Source: Myoxocephalus aenaeus
Taxonomy: Eukaryota > Chordata > Actinopteri > Perciformes > Cottidae
DNA: 64,000 nucleotides
Assembly: GCA_038501785.1 (NCBI GenBank)
Contig: JBAMJR010000140.1
Span: 2,371,001 to 2,435,000 of the forward strand
Direction of reading: 5' to 3'
A program made the translations under genes and the position numbers. Below, one piece after another: positions 1 through 13,000 of this stretch. Numbering within the stretch: position 1 is the first letter of the stretch; every line of letters begins with the position of its first letter. The notes below the pieces were generated by a model. That model was given only the letters and a program-made list of their open reading frames with translations, made no database searches and had not been told where the DNA came from.

Positions 1-534
1 CATATGAAAGGCTCAAAGAGATATATGTATATTTCCTTTGGCCAACAGTTAACATTTCCCCACATGTGCACGATGCAGTGGCAGTATTAGTGCCAGAGAG
101 GTACGCAAGGGATCAAGCTGGTAATACAGGCCAGCCCGTCAAACACCGAGCCAAATCCTGCCGCCTCTTAACACGGAGACCCTGCAAATATCTGCCACAC
201 CTAAACACACTGAGCCAGAGCAGAGACTACTGGTAATGCTCTGGGGTCTCGTACTGCTGAAGGGAGGCAGAGAGCCAGAGGAAATCTCCTTCTGTTACTA
301 TAAGTCAACGACTCGGCTATTCTTTAGACAAATGGCAGTAGTTTGCAAGCTTTCTGATTAGGGATGAGTTGTATGCTTGGATCAACCTCTGTGTCTCTCC
401 TGCTGAGTGTTTCTGCTGCTTGAACCGGGGATTTGTAGTCCCTGAACCTTGTTTCTCCAGGACTACAACTGCACGCATCACATGATGAGTACAACGTGGA
501 AAGCTGAGTATCTGGATACAAAAACAGGTTGGAC

Positions 535-643
<109 letters not shown>

Positions 644-1017
644 ACACAGGCCAGACATGCTGCCTCATGGCTCAGCGTGAGCTGCAAACTGCCGCTGCGA
701 TGAAGGTTTCACTAACAAATTAGAACAGACATTATCACACGAGGATCTCATTGAGCAGTTTCATAATGATGCATCATTAAGACAATTTAAGAGTAAACCT
801 TCAGACAGGATGTGCCAAGGATTAAGAGGCAGGAGAGACTTAAAAGAAAAAAGGCAGCAGATTGTGGATTTAGCAGGTTATCTAAATTTATGATATCTTC
901 CTTAATGGCCATAAAACAACCATCTTTGGGAACTTCTGGTCCCATGGATGTGCAGAAGCTATGCATTGCTTGATACACGCCCAACTTATAGGTCACTCTA
1001 GTGATGCATCATGTGCA

Positions 1018-1250
1018 AGGCAAGTTTATTTGTATTAGCACATTTCAACAACAAGGCGATTAAAAGTGCTTCACATAAAACCATTAAAAGCATCAAAACA
1101 TAATGCAGAGAAAACAGGATTTAAAAACAGTTAAAAAAAACATTAAAACAGTCAAAAAGATAAATAAAAAAAAAAATCGAATAAAAGTTGCAGTGCAGTT
1201 TAAGAAATAAAATGCAGAAGTGAGATGCAGATATTGAATCTGGATCAATT
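1018..1250. repeat. interspersed repeat resembling a fish LINE 3' tail
   Basis: It starts with a 'GGCAAGTTTATTTGTATTAG'-type segment and runs into AT-rich text with repeated AACATTAAAA-like words. This is the form of abundant fish LINE/SINE tail repeats known from memory. The family and its exact ends are not settled. Confidence 0.5.
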
Positions 1251-1309
1251 AAAGGCAACAGCAAACAGAAAAGTACCTAAAATAAACCTTTTCTTCAGAC
1301 ATAAATGAG

Positions 1310-1344
1310 GACTGGACTATGAACTGTGAGTTCATAGTCCAGTC
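1310..1344. other. perfect 16-bp hairpin with 3-nt loop
   Basis: Positions 1310-1325 (GACTGGACTATGAACT) are the exact reverse complement of 1329-1344, separated by GTG. The stem has no mismatch. It is not flanked by any recognisable gene. It could be a snapback error product of replication or the collapsed core of a small inverted-repeat element. Confidence 0.9.
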
Positions 1345-1500
1345 AGCAGCTAGCATGTTGACTTACATCCCAAAGTCACATTTTTATTTGCATGTTTATT
1401 AGCAATCTGACTGGAGAGGCAGCGGAGGCAGCTTGTTTGGGCAGCTAGCCAATTTCATCCCATTTGAGACAAGTGGTCGTTAGCAACAGCAGGCGGGCTT

Positions 1501-1611
<111 letters not shown>

Positions 1612-2682
1612 TTACTGTCTTGTGCATCAAAGACTTCCGAGAATATTGGACAAGCAAGGTAGCATGCATGATTTGGCAACTGGGGTGCACTAAAGAGAAG
1701 GTCATGTCTAATTGTATGCAATTATAAGGATGAATGTATTTGCGCAAGTAAAAAATAAATAAAAATTATTATTATATAATATAAATACAATGTACCCCTG
1801 GCTTGAAGGATGTAATATGGTTCACACATGCTATACAATAAATGACTTTGTAATGTTACGGCTAAATCTAGTCTCTAGTTGACCCTGAACTAAAGAAAAG
1901 GGACAATTTTCTCAGGGGTTTGATGAAGACTGTCGGTTTCAAATGATTATCAGAAATCCACTCACAGAAACAGAGGGTGAGGGTGTCATGTTACTGAAAG
2001 GTAACAGCCTTGGCCGGTGAAGAGGGACACTCAGATTTGGTGCAGATGTGTCATATCGGTGTGCTATTGGCAAGAACCTTTGACAGAATGTAAAGAATCT
2101 TTTCTTGACATACTTTAAATGTTTAGTCATAATTTAGGGGGAAAGTGAAAAGTGCAACAGCATGGGCGTACAGAGACGATCAAAACAGGAAGAAGAGAAC
2201 CAAGAATACGTCTTCTCATTTAGCTGTGCCACTTTGAAGTTATTGTTACTCTGAGCATTTCATATTCAAAAGAGCAACACCAACAATAACAATAACTGAG
2301 GAACAGAATAAATCCCTGTAATATTCAACTTTAGCTTGATAGATTATACTCAAACAATGTCTATCTGCTACACAAGGATGGTGATGCCACTGAAAGTCTG
2401 TGTAGCAAATTCAGAAAAACATGTGGAGAGCACTGTGAGACTCTTTGTCTACTTATAGAAACAGCAGTCAGCACAATTTCGGCCCACTTTGGTTTATTAT
2501 TTCATCAGCACAGAGGTTACGCTTGCCAGATGGGGACCTCCGAACGAACCAAGAGAAACACAGAGCGCGGGGTGAGTCACCAGAAACAGACAACCCGCAG
2601 TGGACATGTCACGAGACGCACGGCTCTTTACCAGACTGCAGATGTGGAACACAGAGAGATGGTCAGAAGGCCGTTGTGATTT

Positions 2683-2719
<37 letters not shown>
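2683..2719. repeat. (GT)n microsatellite
   Basis: Short GT run with one TTTG interruption at its left edge. Confidence 0.95.
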
Positions 2720-2720
<1 letters not shown>

Positions 2721-2888
2721 GCTCAAGAACAACATATGTAGAGCAGACATTGAGATCCCAGGAGTGTAAAGGCCAGTAAAGTGGGAGCGGCAACTGTTTG
2801 GTGTTACATGTTGAGACAGCGCTCGCCACATCTGCACTGCAACTGCTGAGCTCAACATTAGCTCACGCTGTTCTCTAAGGCCGTAGAC

Positions 2889-3373
2889 CAGGGGTGTCAA
2901 ACATACGGCTCCGGCCCGCCAGGGGGTCCAGTCCGACCCGCGGGCTAATTCTTAAAATTTAAAAATTTAAACTTAAAGAGAAAAAAAGAAAAAAATAGTT
3001 GCTGAGCTGGGATTTGAACCACTGATCCTCTGTTTGAAAGTCAGGCATGCGAGCCACTGAACCACAGTCGCAATTATTTTTTACATCTGACATTACTACA
3101 CGTATTGCTCAACTGCGAGGGCATCTGCAGAGGAGAGCCCAGGCAGGTCAACAGTGGGCTGATGTCTGAATTGTTGGTCTTTATGTTTCTAGTTTATTGT
3201 AGAAAGACCTTAAAACAGGGTTTATCATCCAAAAACCTTCACCAATGATTTAAACAGAGAGAAATATTGTCGTTATGTATTTGTTATTATGCTCCGATTT
3301 TACTGGTCCGGCCCACTTGAGATCAAAATGGGCAGCATGCGGCCCCTTCACTAAAATGAGTTTGTCACCCCTG
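2889..3373 (+). mobile_element. non-autonomous hAT transposon with 8-bp target duplication
   Basis: The element begins CAGGGGTGTCAAAC and ends with the inverse GTTTGTCACCCCTG, so 13 of 14 terminal bases match. It is flanked on both sides by the same 8 bp, CCGTAGAC (2881-2888 and 3374-3381), the hallmark of hAT insertion. It is 485 bp long and has no transposase. A tRNA-like segment followed by T-runs lies inside on the minus strand. A second copy, inverted and lacking one end, lies at 34078-34514. Confidence 0.92.
3001..3072 (-). other. tRNA-like segment inside the hAT element
   Basis: On the minus strand it has a B-box-like GGTTCAAATCC and an A-box-like TGGTTCAGTGG at tRNA spacing, followed within a few bases by T-rich runs that could end Pol III transcription. 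The anticodon stem pairs poorly (about 3 of 5 positions), so it is probably not a working tRNA. It is more likely a tRNA-derived Pol III promoter carried by the element. Confidence 0.6.
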
Positions 3374-3708
3374 CCGTAGACTCTCGTGCCGCTTTCATAC
3401 ACAGCTGGTGCATCTTACGTCGGAGGTAAAGTACACCTGTCTTCTTTTCACAACCACAGCTGCTCATATGTCCAGCGTGCTGGAGACTGAACGACACTAG
3501 ACAAAGAAATATATTTCCAGACTAAACTGAATTCAAGCTGAGCTCTAATGATGACCCTCAGTAGCACACTATCCATTTCAGCAGAGAGGCCAGTCTAGAT
3601 CTAGCACATCACCATGCGATCAGTCAAATACCATACTCCGGGGTAACAGCTTTTTGTTAATTCAGTCCTCTGTTCGTGTAAACATTTCCTAAATGTGTTG
3701 AAAATCTC

Positions 3709-3780
3709 TGACCCCGACGTGATTTGAACACGCAACCTTCTGATCTGGAGTCAGACGCGCTACCGTTGCGCCACAAGGTC
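3709..3780 (-). tRNA. tRNA-Trp (CCA)
   Basis: A 72-nt cloverleaf read on the minus strand with anticodon loop CTCCAGA (anticodon CCA), TGGCGCAACGG A box and GTTCAAATC B box. An A discriminator base is at 3709. A TTTT terminator follows within ten bases (AAAA at 3701-3704 on the plus strand). Compared with the copy at 61443-61514, base 6 is T instead of C. This gives two G-U pairs side by side in the acceptor stem (5:68 and 6:67) but keeps pairing. It supplies tryptophanyl-tRNA for cytosolic translation if expressed. Confidence 0.93.
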
Positions 3781-4684
3781 TGAAGAAACATTTGACAAAA
3801 CGTCCTTCTGCGAACTGGACTCGATACGCTCAAGCAACGTGAACGCTGCGTAGAATGTCCAAACCTGTTGTTATCATCACCGTCTTTGTGTAAAGATAAT
3901 ACACCTTTTTTTTTTTCCCAAGAGTTTCCGATGCGAAAAGAATTCCCGAACCTCTGAATCTTCGTCAGGAAAAAAGGACACGCAGACACCGAGTGCTGGT
4001 GAAAGACACTTCCCAAAGGATCACTGTGGAAAACATCCAAGATCCACAAACAATGACATATGAAAGTACAGTAAAGTGAAGGACTCAAGAATACATGAGA
4101 CGCAAACAATGTTGAAGACAGCTAAGGACAAAGAGACGACAGGCCAGATGTTTTGCCGATCCTCAAACGATTAGCTGGTGATAATGAGTGATTGCTTGGA
4201 CCCGAACTGGCAAAGTAAAGTGGAATTAGACGCGCGTGAGGACTATCCTATTTCAATAGAAGTCTGGACGTTACTATTTACAGTAATAAGTCTCTGGAGG
4301 ATCTGTGTGTGCTGTTTTTATGACTGCTGGAAGAAGCAACATGCAGAGGTCTCTTTTTTGCCAAGGACAATATTGCAAGGAATTTATGATGAAAAAAGTA
4401 AACTAGGTGTAGAGCTCCATTTATCCATGTCCATGTGCTTTTACCACTCATACCTTGCTCCAGCATTGGCTCTAATCAACATAGCTAGAATGATTTAGAA
4501 CAAATGTATTGATTAGTACACTGCGATACATAGCTATTGCATGTATCGTATATCCAGTGCTGTACGGCAGTGATTTCCATTTGTTTTCTCCTTCTCAGAC
4601 CACGTCATGTAATTTGAGAAGCTTTTCAGGTAAACCCCCACACAACAGAGAACTGTAATTATCAGGGCAAACGACCTCTAACGC

Positions 4685-4975
4685 GACCTCTAATGCTGCG
4701 TTCACACCAAAGCAATGTTGTGCGTCATCCGCTTCATTCAAACTAGACGCGTCGGAGAGGGGGCGTGGCTTATCTCCAATGGAAACTGAGCCATTTATTT
4801 CCGCCATTAACCATCGAGGAAATAACCACTAGTTCTGCTTCGTACATGTTGTGGGCGTCCCACAACAGTCGGAACATCGAACGCCCTCGTGTCTGGGTTC
4901 ATGACATCAAGCGAATTTTGCTTTTTCCGCGTCGCGCCATTCACGTCCATGTGAAGAATATGTGTTTATAAAGCT
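4685..4975 (+). mobile_element. PIF/Harbinger-like fragment
   Basis: The left part reads TAATGCTGCGTTCACACCAA, the typical terminal sequence of fish Harbinger-derived repeats. The plus frame that follows ends in a PRVWVHDI motif (about 4897-4914), which resembles the N-terminal part of Harbinger transposases. The matching right terminus is absent and the frame stops soon after, so this is a truncated copy. The family call rests on remembered motifs. Confidence 0.5.
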
Positions 4976-5309
4976 GCCCTTTATAAACACGTTATATTTG
5001 TTTAGGCAATAGCTTTACTTCTGGGTTTGATTTCCTAACAATGTTAACAACTTCAGTTGCCCACCAGCTAAAAAATGTAGAAAGGTAAAAATCAGGATGA
5101 AGACTAAAATGTAATCAATGTTTGAGCATGATGTCTCCTATATTTCTGCCAAATTCATGTTTCACTATCTAACAAACACACAGATGGATGCCGACCTGAA
5201 GCTTCAGGGATATAGTCCCTTCCATTCTGCCATAAAGAAGTCAAAAAGATCCACCGTTTTGCCACCTTTGCTTTTTTACACTGAACCAAACAACGGAACA
5301 CAGATAGTT

Positions 5310-5353
5310 GTCGATAGCATGTCGATAGCATGTCGATAGCATGTCGATAGCAT
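5310..5353. repeat. four tandem copies of an 11-bp unit
   Basis: GTCGATAGCAT is repeated four times without change. Confidence 0.95.
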
Positions 5354-5397
5354 GCTGGCATCAGAGAGGCAACAGCATTGGTGTCTAGTGTGTGTAT

Positions 5398-6210
5398 TAC
5401 ATTACATTACATTACATTTCATTTAGCTGACACTTTTATCTAAAGCGACTTACAATAAGAATGAATGAATGAATGAATAAATGAATATATACTTTATTAA
5501 TCCCCGAGGGGAAATTTGGTGTCGGGGTAGCAGCAACTTACAACAAAATAAATAAAAACAGCAGGATGAAAGATAAAAGATATATACAATAATAATAAAA
5601 ATAATAATAAAATAAGTGCAATTCAACCAAGAGTACAAACTCAGAACAACAATAATCAAGAAAGTACAATTTCTTCAATAAAGTTAAACTACAAAGTGCT
5701 ATCAGTAAGTGACATTTAAGTGCTACCAAAGTGCTACTACGGCGCTACTTTCCTTATTCAAGGTGTAGTCGAAAAAAGATGTGTTTTTAGTTTGCGACGG
5801 AAAATGTAGAGACTTTCTGTGTAGTCGTGACGTGCCGGCTGTCCAGACATCCATTTGGCTCTAGTACTACCTCCGTTGGCGGCTTGACGGCAGAACAACT
5901 TTGTACCTTTTATACAGAACAGCGAGGCGGAATAACGGTCCCGCCTTGAAGAGGCTGTGTGAAATCTATTGACACAAACTATCTGTTTTATGTACAATCT
6001 TAGGTCAAACTGGCTGGAGAGCTGTGATGTGTCGAAAAGACTGTGTGACGCAGCGTTAGAGTATCTGACCACATCAAACGGCTGCATGTTCACATCGTGT
6101 AGTGGTGAGTGCAGCGGAGCGAAGCCTTCAGAGATCAAAGCTGCACACCGGGGTTGTAACATGACTAAGCCCCTTTCTTCTGTCTGGAAAGCCTCACCTC
6201 AATAAAAGGG
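5398..6210. repeat. dispersed fish repeat interrupted by a LINE-tail fragment
   Basis: It opens with ATTACATTACATT repeats and a 'TTAGCTGACACTTTTATCTA' segment, and resumes near 5610 with 'CAATTCAACCAAGAGTACAA'. This arrangement is known to me from many fish genomes as one dispersed family. Between them, about 5459-5608, an ATGAATGA run and 'CTTTATTAATCCCCGAGGGG' look like the inserted 3' tail of a CR1/Rex1-like LINE. No gene is visible. Confidence 0.55.
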
Positions 6211-7995
6211 AACAACCTGCTCAACTCGTACTTTGCCAGCATGGCCTCTTTCTCGTCTTGATGTCTCTGTTATTGTTTCATGTAGTTCTCTAATTGCTGT
6301 GCTGATGGAATACTCATCAGTACGTCCGTTAAGCACCCAAGTGCCAATGGGATTTGTTCTAAAAGTGTGAAAGACAGCTCAAATGACGTGTCATCCAAAG
6401 ACAAATAAAAAGATGACGTTATCGAGATGAATTAGTTCAGGATTCACAACATAGGTCTAATGGCATGTATAATCACTTCTCCCTGGGTTTTTTGTGCTGA
6501 CTAAGTGTTCCATCTTGAGGTGCGTGATTGTTTATTTATGTCGCTTGGGCATTTATTATACATGTATAAGTATCACAGAGCCGTGGCAAAGCTATTCACG
6601 AGTCTACCATGGTGTTGGCTACTGTGGTATGATAATGAAGAGGCGTTTCAAACATTCACATGAATCTTGTATTAATCCAGAATGAGCACATGCTAACCGC
6701 TCAGCAGAAACAGCTGGAGGGTCTTATAGAACTGTATCAGCCCATGTAATATGCAGATTAACATTCAGCAAATGATTCACAGGTGGCTGGACAGATTGGA
6801 TTTGTGCTATCCAATAAATATAATGTAATTATGTTGGAATCTCTGGATGTAGGTAAGGGCCAATGTGACAGTCACTGAATTCAATCCAGTTTGACTTCAC
6901 CCTTGGTTTGAGATGTTAGGAAGTGAAACTTAACGTGCACACATGATCATGTCTACTCAGATGTATCGAGACCATTAAGAATGATGTGATTATCATCTCA
7001 GAGTTATAACATCGTTTTTCATGAATCACGAGACATTTTGTCATTATTCTAAAATGGCATGCAGACAGTTTTTTTTTGCTTTTTGTTTTATTCCAAATGA
7101 ATGCGATGTGCTTCTGTATCCTGGTGGGTCAACTCTAAGAGCAGCGTTAGGAAGAAACACACATGGCCACTTAGCCACTCCGCCGCTTTTCTGCTCACTG
7201 TCTTGAAGCTTGGCAGCATAGACAGCATCCAAAGCCAAAGGCTTTCAGAGACGCCTGGCTCACACACAGTTAGCAGCCTGCTAGTGCAAGTGTGCAGAAG
7301 TGTGTGTGTGTTTGCATAGTGTCACTGAATAGACTTCCTGCATTAGTGTCCTGTATTTTGGATGCACAGCATTATTAAAGTCAGATCAAGGATTATGAGA
7401 TTATTAAGATTGAGGGACACTGGTACCCCATTCCCTAAAACTGGAGGTATTATTAGTCTCCAGCTTACAAGAACAGTGGCACAAACTCTCTTGTTTAGAC
7501 CTGCAAAATATGCACCCACAAATCACTGACACAGAGTCTGTTTATCATCCAAGAAATATAATCATTCCAGTCACCATTAATCCGCTCTGATCAAAAAAAA
7601 AAGATAGAAAGAGGGAAATCCCTAACCTCAAAAACACAATGTGTCTTCCTTGTGTTTCTACTTTGTAATTTTCCAATTTCCCCCATGTTGACCTTCTAAT
7701 GGGAAACGGAGTCTTCCAAACATAATAACTTTATATTTAACTTTCACGGTACCCACCCACAGCTAATGAAGTGTAAGTGAAGGGAGGAGCAGTGCCATTC
7801 AAGATGTGCACTAAAAACAAAAAGGGTTTGCATGAGAAAGGTTCCCTTCGGTGAAGCACAGGAATACTCTGCTCATGTGGGTTTCATCATGTCGCCACAA
7901 GAGCACCAGCTGGGAAATATTAAGTTTAAGAAGTGAGACAGGGGACAATATTGATATTATGTCAAGTCTCCCGGCTGCCACAGCTCCTTCAAGTC

Positions 7996-8038
7996 CTACT
8001 ACTACTACTACTATTACTACTACTACTACTACTACTAT

Positions 8039-8073
<35 letters not shown>

Positions 8074-8092
8074 TCTATTACTACTAACTACT
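7996..8092. repeat. (CTA)n trinucleotide repeat
   Basis: About 30 CTA/ATT-type triplets with a few interruptions. All frames over it are low complexity. Confidence 0.95.
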
Positions 8093-8677
8093 GCTACTCT
8101 CTACTACTGTTACTTCTCTCTGCTACTTTCTCCTGTTAGCTAATGAACTTTGCAACCTTTAAAACCTCGGAATGCATTGCACCACGCCATGCTCACGTCT
8201 CAACATGACCACCGTCATGCTCTTCGCTTTCATATCTCCAAACTTGTTACAAAATGTCTTCGATGTCTTCTCAACATTTAAATGAAATGAACTGTGTGAA
8301 CTTTTTTTTTTTGCCCGGCTCACTTTTTGACTGTGAGTCGAAAGAGAAGGAGATACTTTCAAAGATGGTATAAGAGAAAGAAGGGATGATAGATGGAGAT
8401 GGAGAAGAAGGAAAACACAATATGGATGGAGAAGGGGTGAAAAGAAATACAGGAAACATGGGGGAGGTTGTAAAAAGGAGGATAAAAGAAAGGGGGAAGA
8501 CAACAAAGGGAGGTGATGAGAGGGGAAGGAGGTTGAGAGAGAATAAAAAAGATGTTGAGAGAAAGCACCGGAGGCTGTGCTGCAAGGTTAAATCTAATGA
8601 GCTCGGTGTTTATCGACGAGTGAATTAGGGACACAATTACGCCAGGGAGAGGAGAAATTTCCACACACGTGCATGTA

Positions 8678-8701
8678 CACACACACACACACACACACAC
8701 A
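8678..8701. repeat. short (CA)n microsatellite
   Basis: Twelve CA units. Confidence 0.95.
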
Positions 8702-9093
8702 TCCTCGTCTAGGTAATTTCAGAACCTGCTGATGCTTGAAACAAGAATGTAACATAAAGCAACCTCAATACATTTCATTCTCTTTGGCTGTGCATGAAGA
8801 CAGAGTGCCGCTGAGCTGAAAATAACTTGCAGCGGTCGATTCAAACCAGCTCAGAGCTACAAGTGTGAGGAACATGGACACCATGAACTTTACTTTTCAC
8901 CCTTCCCCATGAGGACAGCAGTGTTGTTACTGTGCTGTATGGTATGTCATACTCCACTTGGTTTCTCCTTCTCTCTGTGATGTGGCATGAGCTCGACACA
9001 AACGCACAAACAGCAATAAAAAACGCCACCCTGGGCCCACAAGCCAACCAGTGTGCCAACAACGTTGCTGTGAGCTATGCAAGGTGATGCGTG

Positions 9094-10036
9094 TCAGAAT
9101 CAGAATCAGAATCAGAAACCATTTATTTGCCAGGAATGTTTTCACACAAACGAGGAATTTTTTGAGGCGGAAGGTGCATACATTGGACATGGACATGGGA
9201 CGTAAGACGAGACAAACAACAATCAACAATCAACGAGAACAACAGTGCAATTGGTATTAAAATATAAAATTAAGAGTTAAAATTAAAAATTGAAAATTAA
9301 AATAGCTGGGGGTGACAGAGACAGTCAGTGGGGGACCCGAGCCCCATTGATGAGCCCGACTGCTGACGAGAAGAAACTGTTTGTGTGGCGTGAGGTCTTG
9401 GTCCTGATGGACCTCAGCCTCCTGCCAGAGGGGAGGGACTCGAACAGGATATGTCCAGGGTGAGAGGGGTCAGCTGCAATCTTCCTAGCTCGCCTCAGAG
9501 TCCTGGAGGCGAACAAGTCCTGGAGGGATGGCAGATTACAGCCAATCACCCTCTCAGCAGAGCGGATGATGCGCTGCAGCCTGGCCTTGTCCTTGGCAGT
9601 GGCTGCGGTGTGCCAGACGGTGATGGAGGAGCAGAGGATGGACTCAACGATGGCAGTGTAGAAGTGCACCATCATTTTCATCGGCAGGTTGAACTTCTTC
9701 AGCTGCCTCAGGAAGAACATCCTCTGCTGGGCCTTCTTGGCGATGGAGCTGATGTTCAGTTCCCACTTGAGGTCCTGGGAAATGATGGAGCCCAGGAAGC
9801 GGAAGGACTCCACAGCGTCAACGGGGGAGTCACACAGGATGAGAGGGGCGGGTGGGGCTGCGTTCTTTCTGAAGTCCACAACCATCTCCACTGTCTTCAG
9901 AGCGTTGAGCTCCAGGTTGTTCTGGCTGCACCAGGTCACCAGGTCACCAGGTGGTCAGTCTCCCACCTGTAGGCGGACTCGTCCCCACCAGAGATGAGTC
10001 CAATGAGGGTGGTGTCATCCGCGAACCATGTGTGCC
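9094..10036 (-). pseudogene. 5'-truncated L2/CR1-type LINE with reverse transcriptase remnant
   Basis: On the minus strand the catalytic FADDTTLIG motif of a reverse transcriptase is encoded at about 10025-9999. It continues with FRFLGSIISQDLKW, KAQQRMFFLRQLKKF and a LPSGRRLRSIRTKTSRH tail typical of the C-terminal part of fish L2/CR1-group LINE proteins. A small tandem duplication of ACCTGGTG near 9935-9955 shifts the frame, so the fragment cannot make one product. The element ends at 9094-9117 in repeated TTCTGA units, the short-repeat 3' tail expected of this LINE group. It lies inside pard3 intron 1 in the same orientation as the gene. Confidence 0.85.
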
Positions 10037-13000
10037 ATTGTATCCGTTTGACTTCCTAGAATCCCCCTTGCTGCTCCATCACCCCTCCTTCCCAGTACTT
10101 TCACTGAAGCTGTTCTCAGTCAGTGAGTGATGGAGGAGAGCCCATCAATCTCTCTTTAGGACCTCCAGAGTTGAAGGCTTGATGTGCGAGGAGAGCCACT
10201 GAGGAGGAAAAACGGCTGTTTCACTTTGACTTCAGGGTATGTGTGCATCATCGGGTGGTGGTGGTGGTGGTGGAGATTATGCAGGGGAAATTGTGGCAGA
10301 TTTCCATGCAGTCAGTTTGTGAAGATAAAGAGACCCACTGTAAACAGTGCTAGGTTGATAGAAAAGAGGGAGTTCAAGTGGACTGGTGTACAAAACAATG
10401 TGCTTTTCATGATATTTAAATCCACAGCTTTTAACAAACAGATCTGGACAAAGCAAGACCCTCACCGCAATGGCAGTGTCAGCAGTGTCAGATGAGAAGA
10501 TGCGTGTTCAAACCAAGCTGAAATTCAAGCTGAATGGATTTCAACCAAGCTCATTACTTCAAATGTTAAGACTGGTTCTGAAACTAAGCTAATGATTGCA
10601 CAGGTTTGATGTAGTATTGCTAAAGTCTACTCAAAAGGTGTCATAAAGATCTACAGTATATGTGGCGAGAGGTGATATGCTCAAAGTTTAGCATAACAAA
10701 GGAGTTTTGGCTTGGTTTGGGCAAATAATGAATGTCTAAAGTAAGTCCTCACATTTGGCTTTGAATCCACTGAGAACTGACGGGACAGGTTGGAGATTTT
10801 CTTGGGAATACTGCGGGAGACATTGACAAGAGGTGATCAAAGTTTAGGTGCCTTGGGGCGCTCTGTCATTTACAATGAGAAGGGTTTCTGGGAAATCTGT
10901 TTGGTTGATAGACACTGACAGTAGGAAACCGGCTCAACCAGATCATTCACCTAAACCTGACAGCACATACACGGAAACGTAGGTATGCACATACACCCAC
11001 ACACTCTCTCCAGGACGCAACATCAACACAAACATACACTCATTTGCAAGGACGTTGCAGTGTCTGACAGGTGAAGATAGAGAATGTTTACATAGCCTTG
11101 CTATGTACATGACACAAAACACCTGAGAGCTTTTGTTTAGTTAGAGGTACACCAGCAGAAGACTCTGTGGTGGTGGAGTGTAATCTAAGACACCAACACC
11201 CACGGCTAATCTGCCTTCTGCAAAAAAAATCGACTGGGCTGGAGTGGAAAGCCTCAACTACAGCCAATAAAGGTCAAGAAAGAGCCCTTTTATGCTAACA
11301 GTGAAGTTCTGGCTGTTTTCAAGAGTCAGGCTACTGCATTACCCTGTAGGCATAGGCCACTTTTACAATGTACAGATAATTATAATTGAATGCAGTAGAT
11401 GTATTTCCATTCACCCAAAGGTTGCACAATCAGCAGTTATCATATCTGGTCACCATCTTTAAGGCACATGTTTTGGAGATGTGGGGATCTGTTTGCAGGA
11501 AGCAGATGCTATTCGCAGGCAGTCTCCTACCCTCAGGCATTACCGATCCCTAATCATAGGGTGTGAGGTGGTTGGCCTGTCAGTGGCAAGTCAGCATCAG
11601 AAAACAGACGAGGAGCAGAAATCCATCTGTTATCAATGTACTGTAGCCAGAGCAGAAAGACGAATACCAATCCATGATTCCTCATGACAACTTTCAAGTA
11701 AGCCTGAAGTGTCTCTCAATTGTTTTTGGGGAGGGGTAATGACAGAAAATGTTTAGCATACTAACTTTTGCTAATGTTGTTATAAGACAAAGAGGTTTTT
11801 AGACTAGAAAAAGGTTTTAAATATCAAAAGAACTGTTTAAAATTCCTCAAACTGCAGGAGATTATCACAGGGACGACTTGGTCCAAGGGTAATGGACAAG
11901 TGTGTGAAATACAAGCTCGTAGTTATATTTGAAAAGTAATTATTGGAAAGAAATACACTAATGAATCCTAACCCACTCAGAGAGGTCAGAACAAACACAT
12001 GAACGCACTGTGACCGACCCCGATTTCACATTTGATCTGTACTGATTCAAGGTCCAAGTAACAACTAATCATACTGCAACATGTTCTGTGACCAGAAAAA
12101 ATGTCTGGGCAGGAAATTGCTCTGCACAGATAAATCAGTGTCTTAACATATTCATCAGTGAAATCTCTATGTCGGCCATCCAAACTAGATGAGCTGTTTG
12201 AATTCACAACTCATTTGCAGAAACACAGAGTCATACTAAGTCTACCCTTGAGCCAACAGCTTAGTGCTTTGGGATGATCTCGTAGTTGGTGCATCTGTCT
12301 ACACACCAACGCGTCTTCTGCTCAATGACTGAACACCAGCAAATCTATATCAGTCTATTTACACTAAATGCACAACGACAGTTGGTGCTGCTCGCTCTCT
12401 ACTGGCAAACATAGACGAAACCAACAAACCACAACATCATCAAACAATATGGACTCATTATTATTATCAATCGCTCAGAGCGCCAAGTCAGATTGCAGTC
12501 AGATATTGACCGTATAGTGGAGACGTCCTTGCAGTAAAGTAGTGACAGGATGTAATTTCTTTGTGTTTGATGTGGCTCACCATAGGTGTGCATGAGGCAA
12601 ACAACAAACCATTCATCATCTCACTATACCTCCTCTAGGTGCATGTCAATTCAAATAAAAGGCATGTCGGTCGACATTACAGCCTTGGGCTGCAATCACA
12701 AAATTGTCCTTATTGGAGAGCAATGAAGAACTAATTAACTTACTCAAAAGGCTGTGCAAAGGGAAGCTACAGCCAATGTCGAATAGCAATGAATAGCAAC
12801 AAACAGGAAAAATTGCATCAGCAAATTAAAACTAAATATATGCAAGCCAAGAATATCAGCAGTTGTCTGCCAAAAATCGTTAGTGTGTATCAGATTGTCA
12901 GCTGAGGGTCCTAAGTGAGAATATTCAACACCCTCTTGAATGGGAACACACCAGAAACAACCCAATCTACGTTAAAAGATCCTTCATCAATTAAGCCCCA

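Noticed and set aside
4178..4498. A 106-residue plus-strand frame
   Set aside because: No recognisable domain, ordinary intronic composition, within pard3 intron 1.
9451..9972. Plus-strand frames over the LINE remnant
   Set aside because: They are the antisense of the minus-strand reverse transcriptase fragment.
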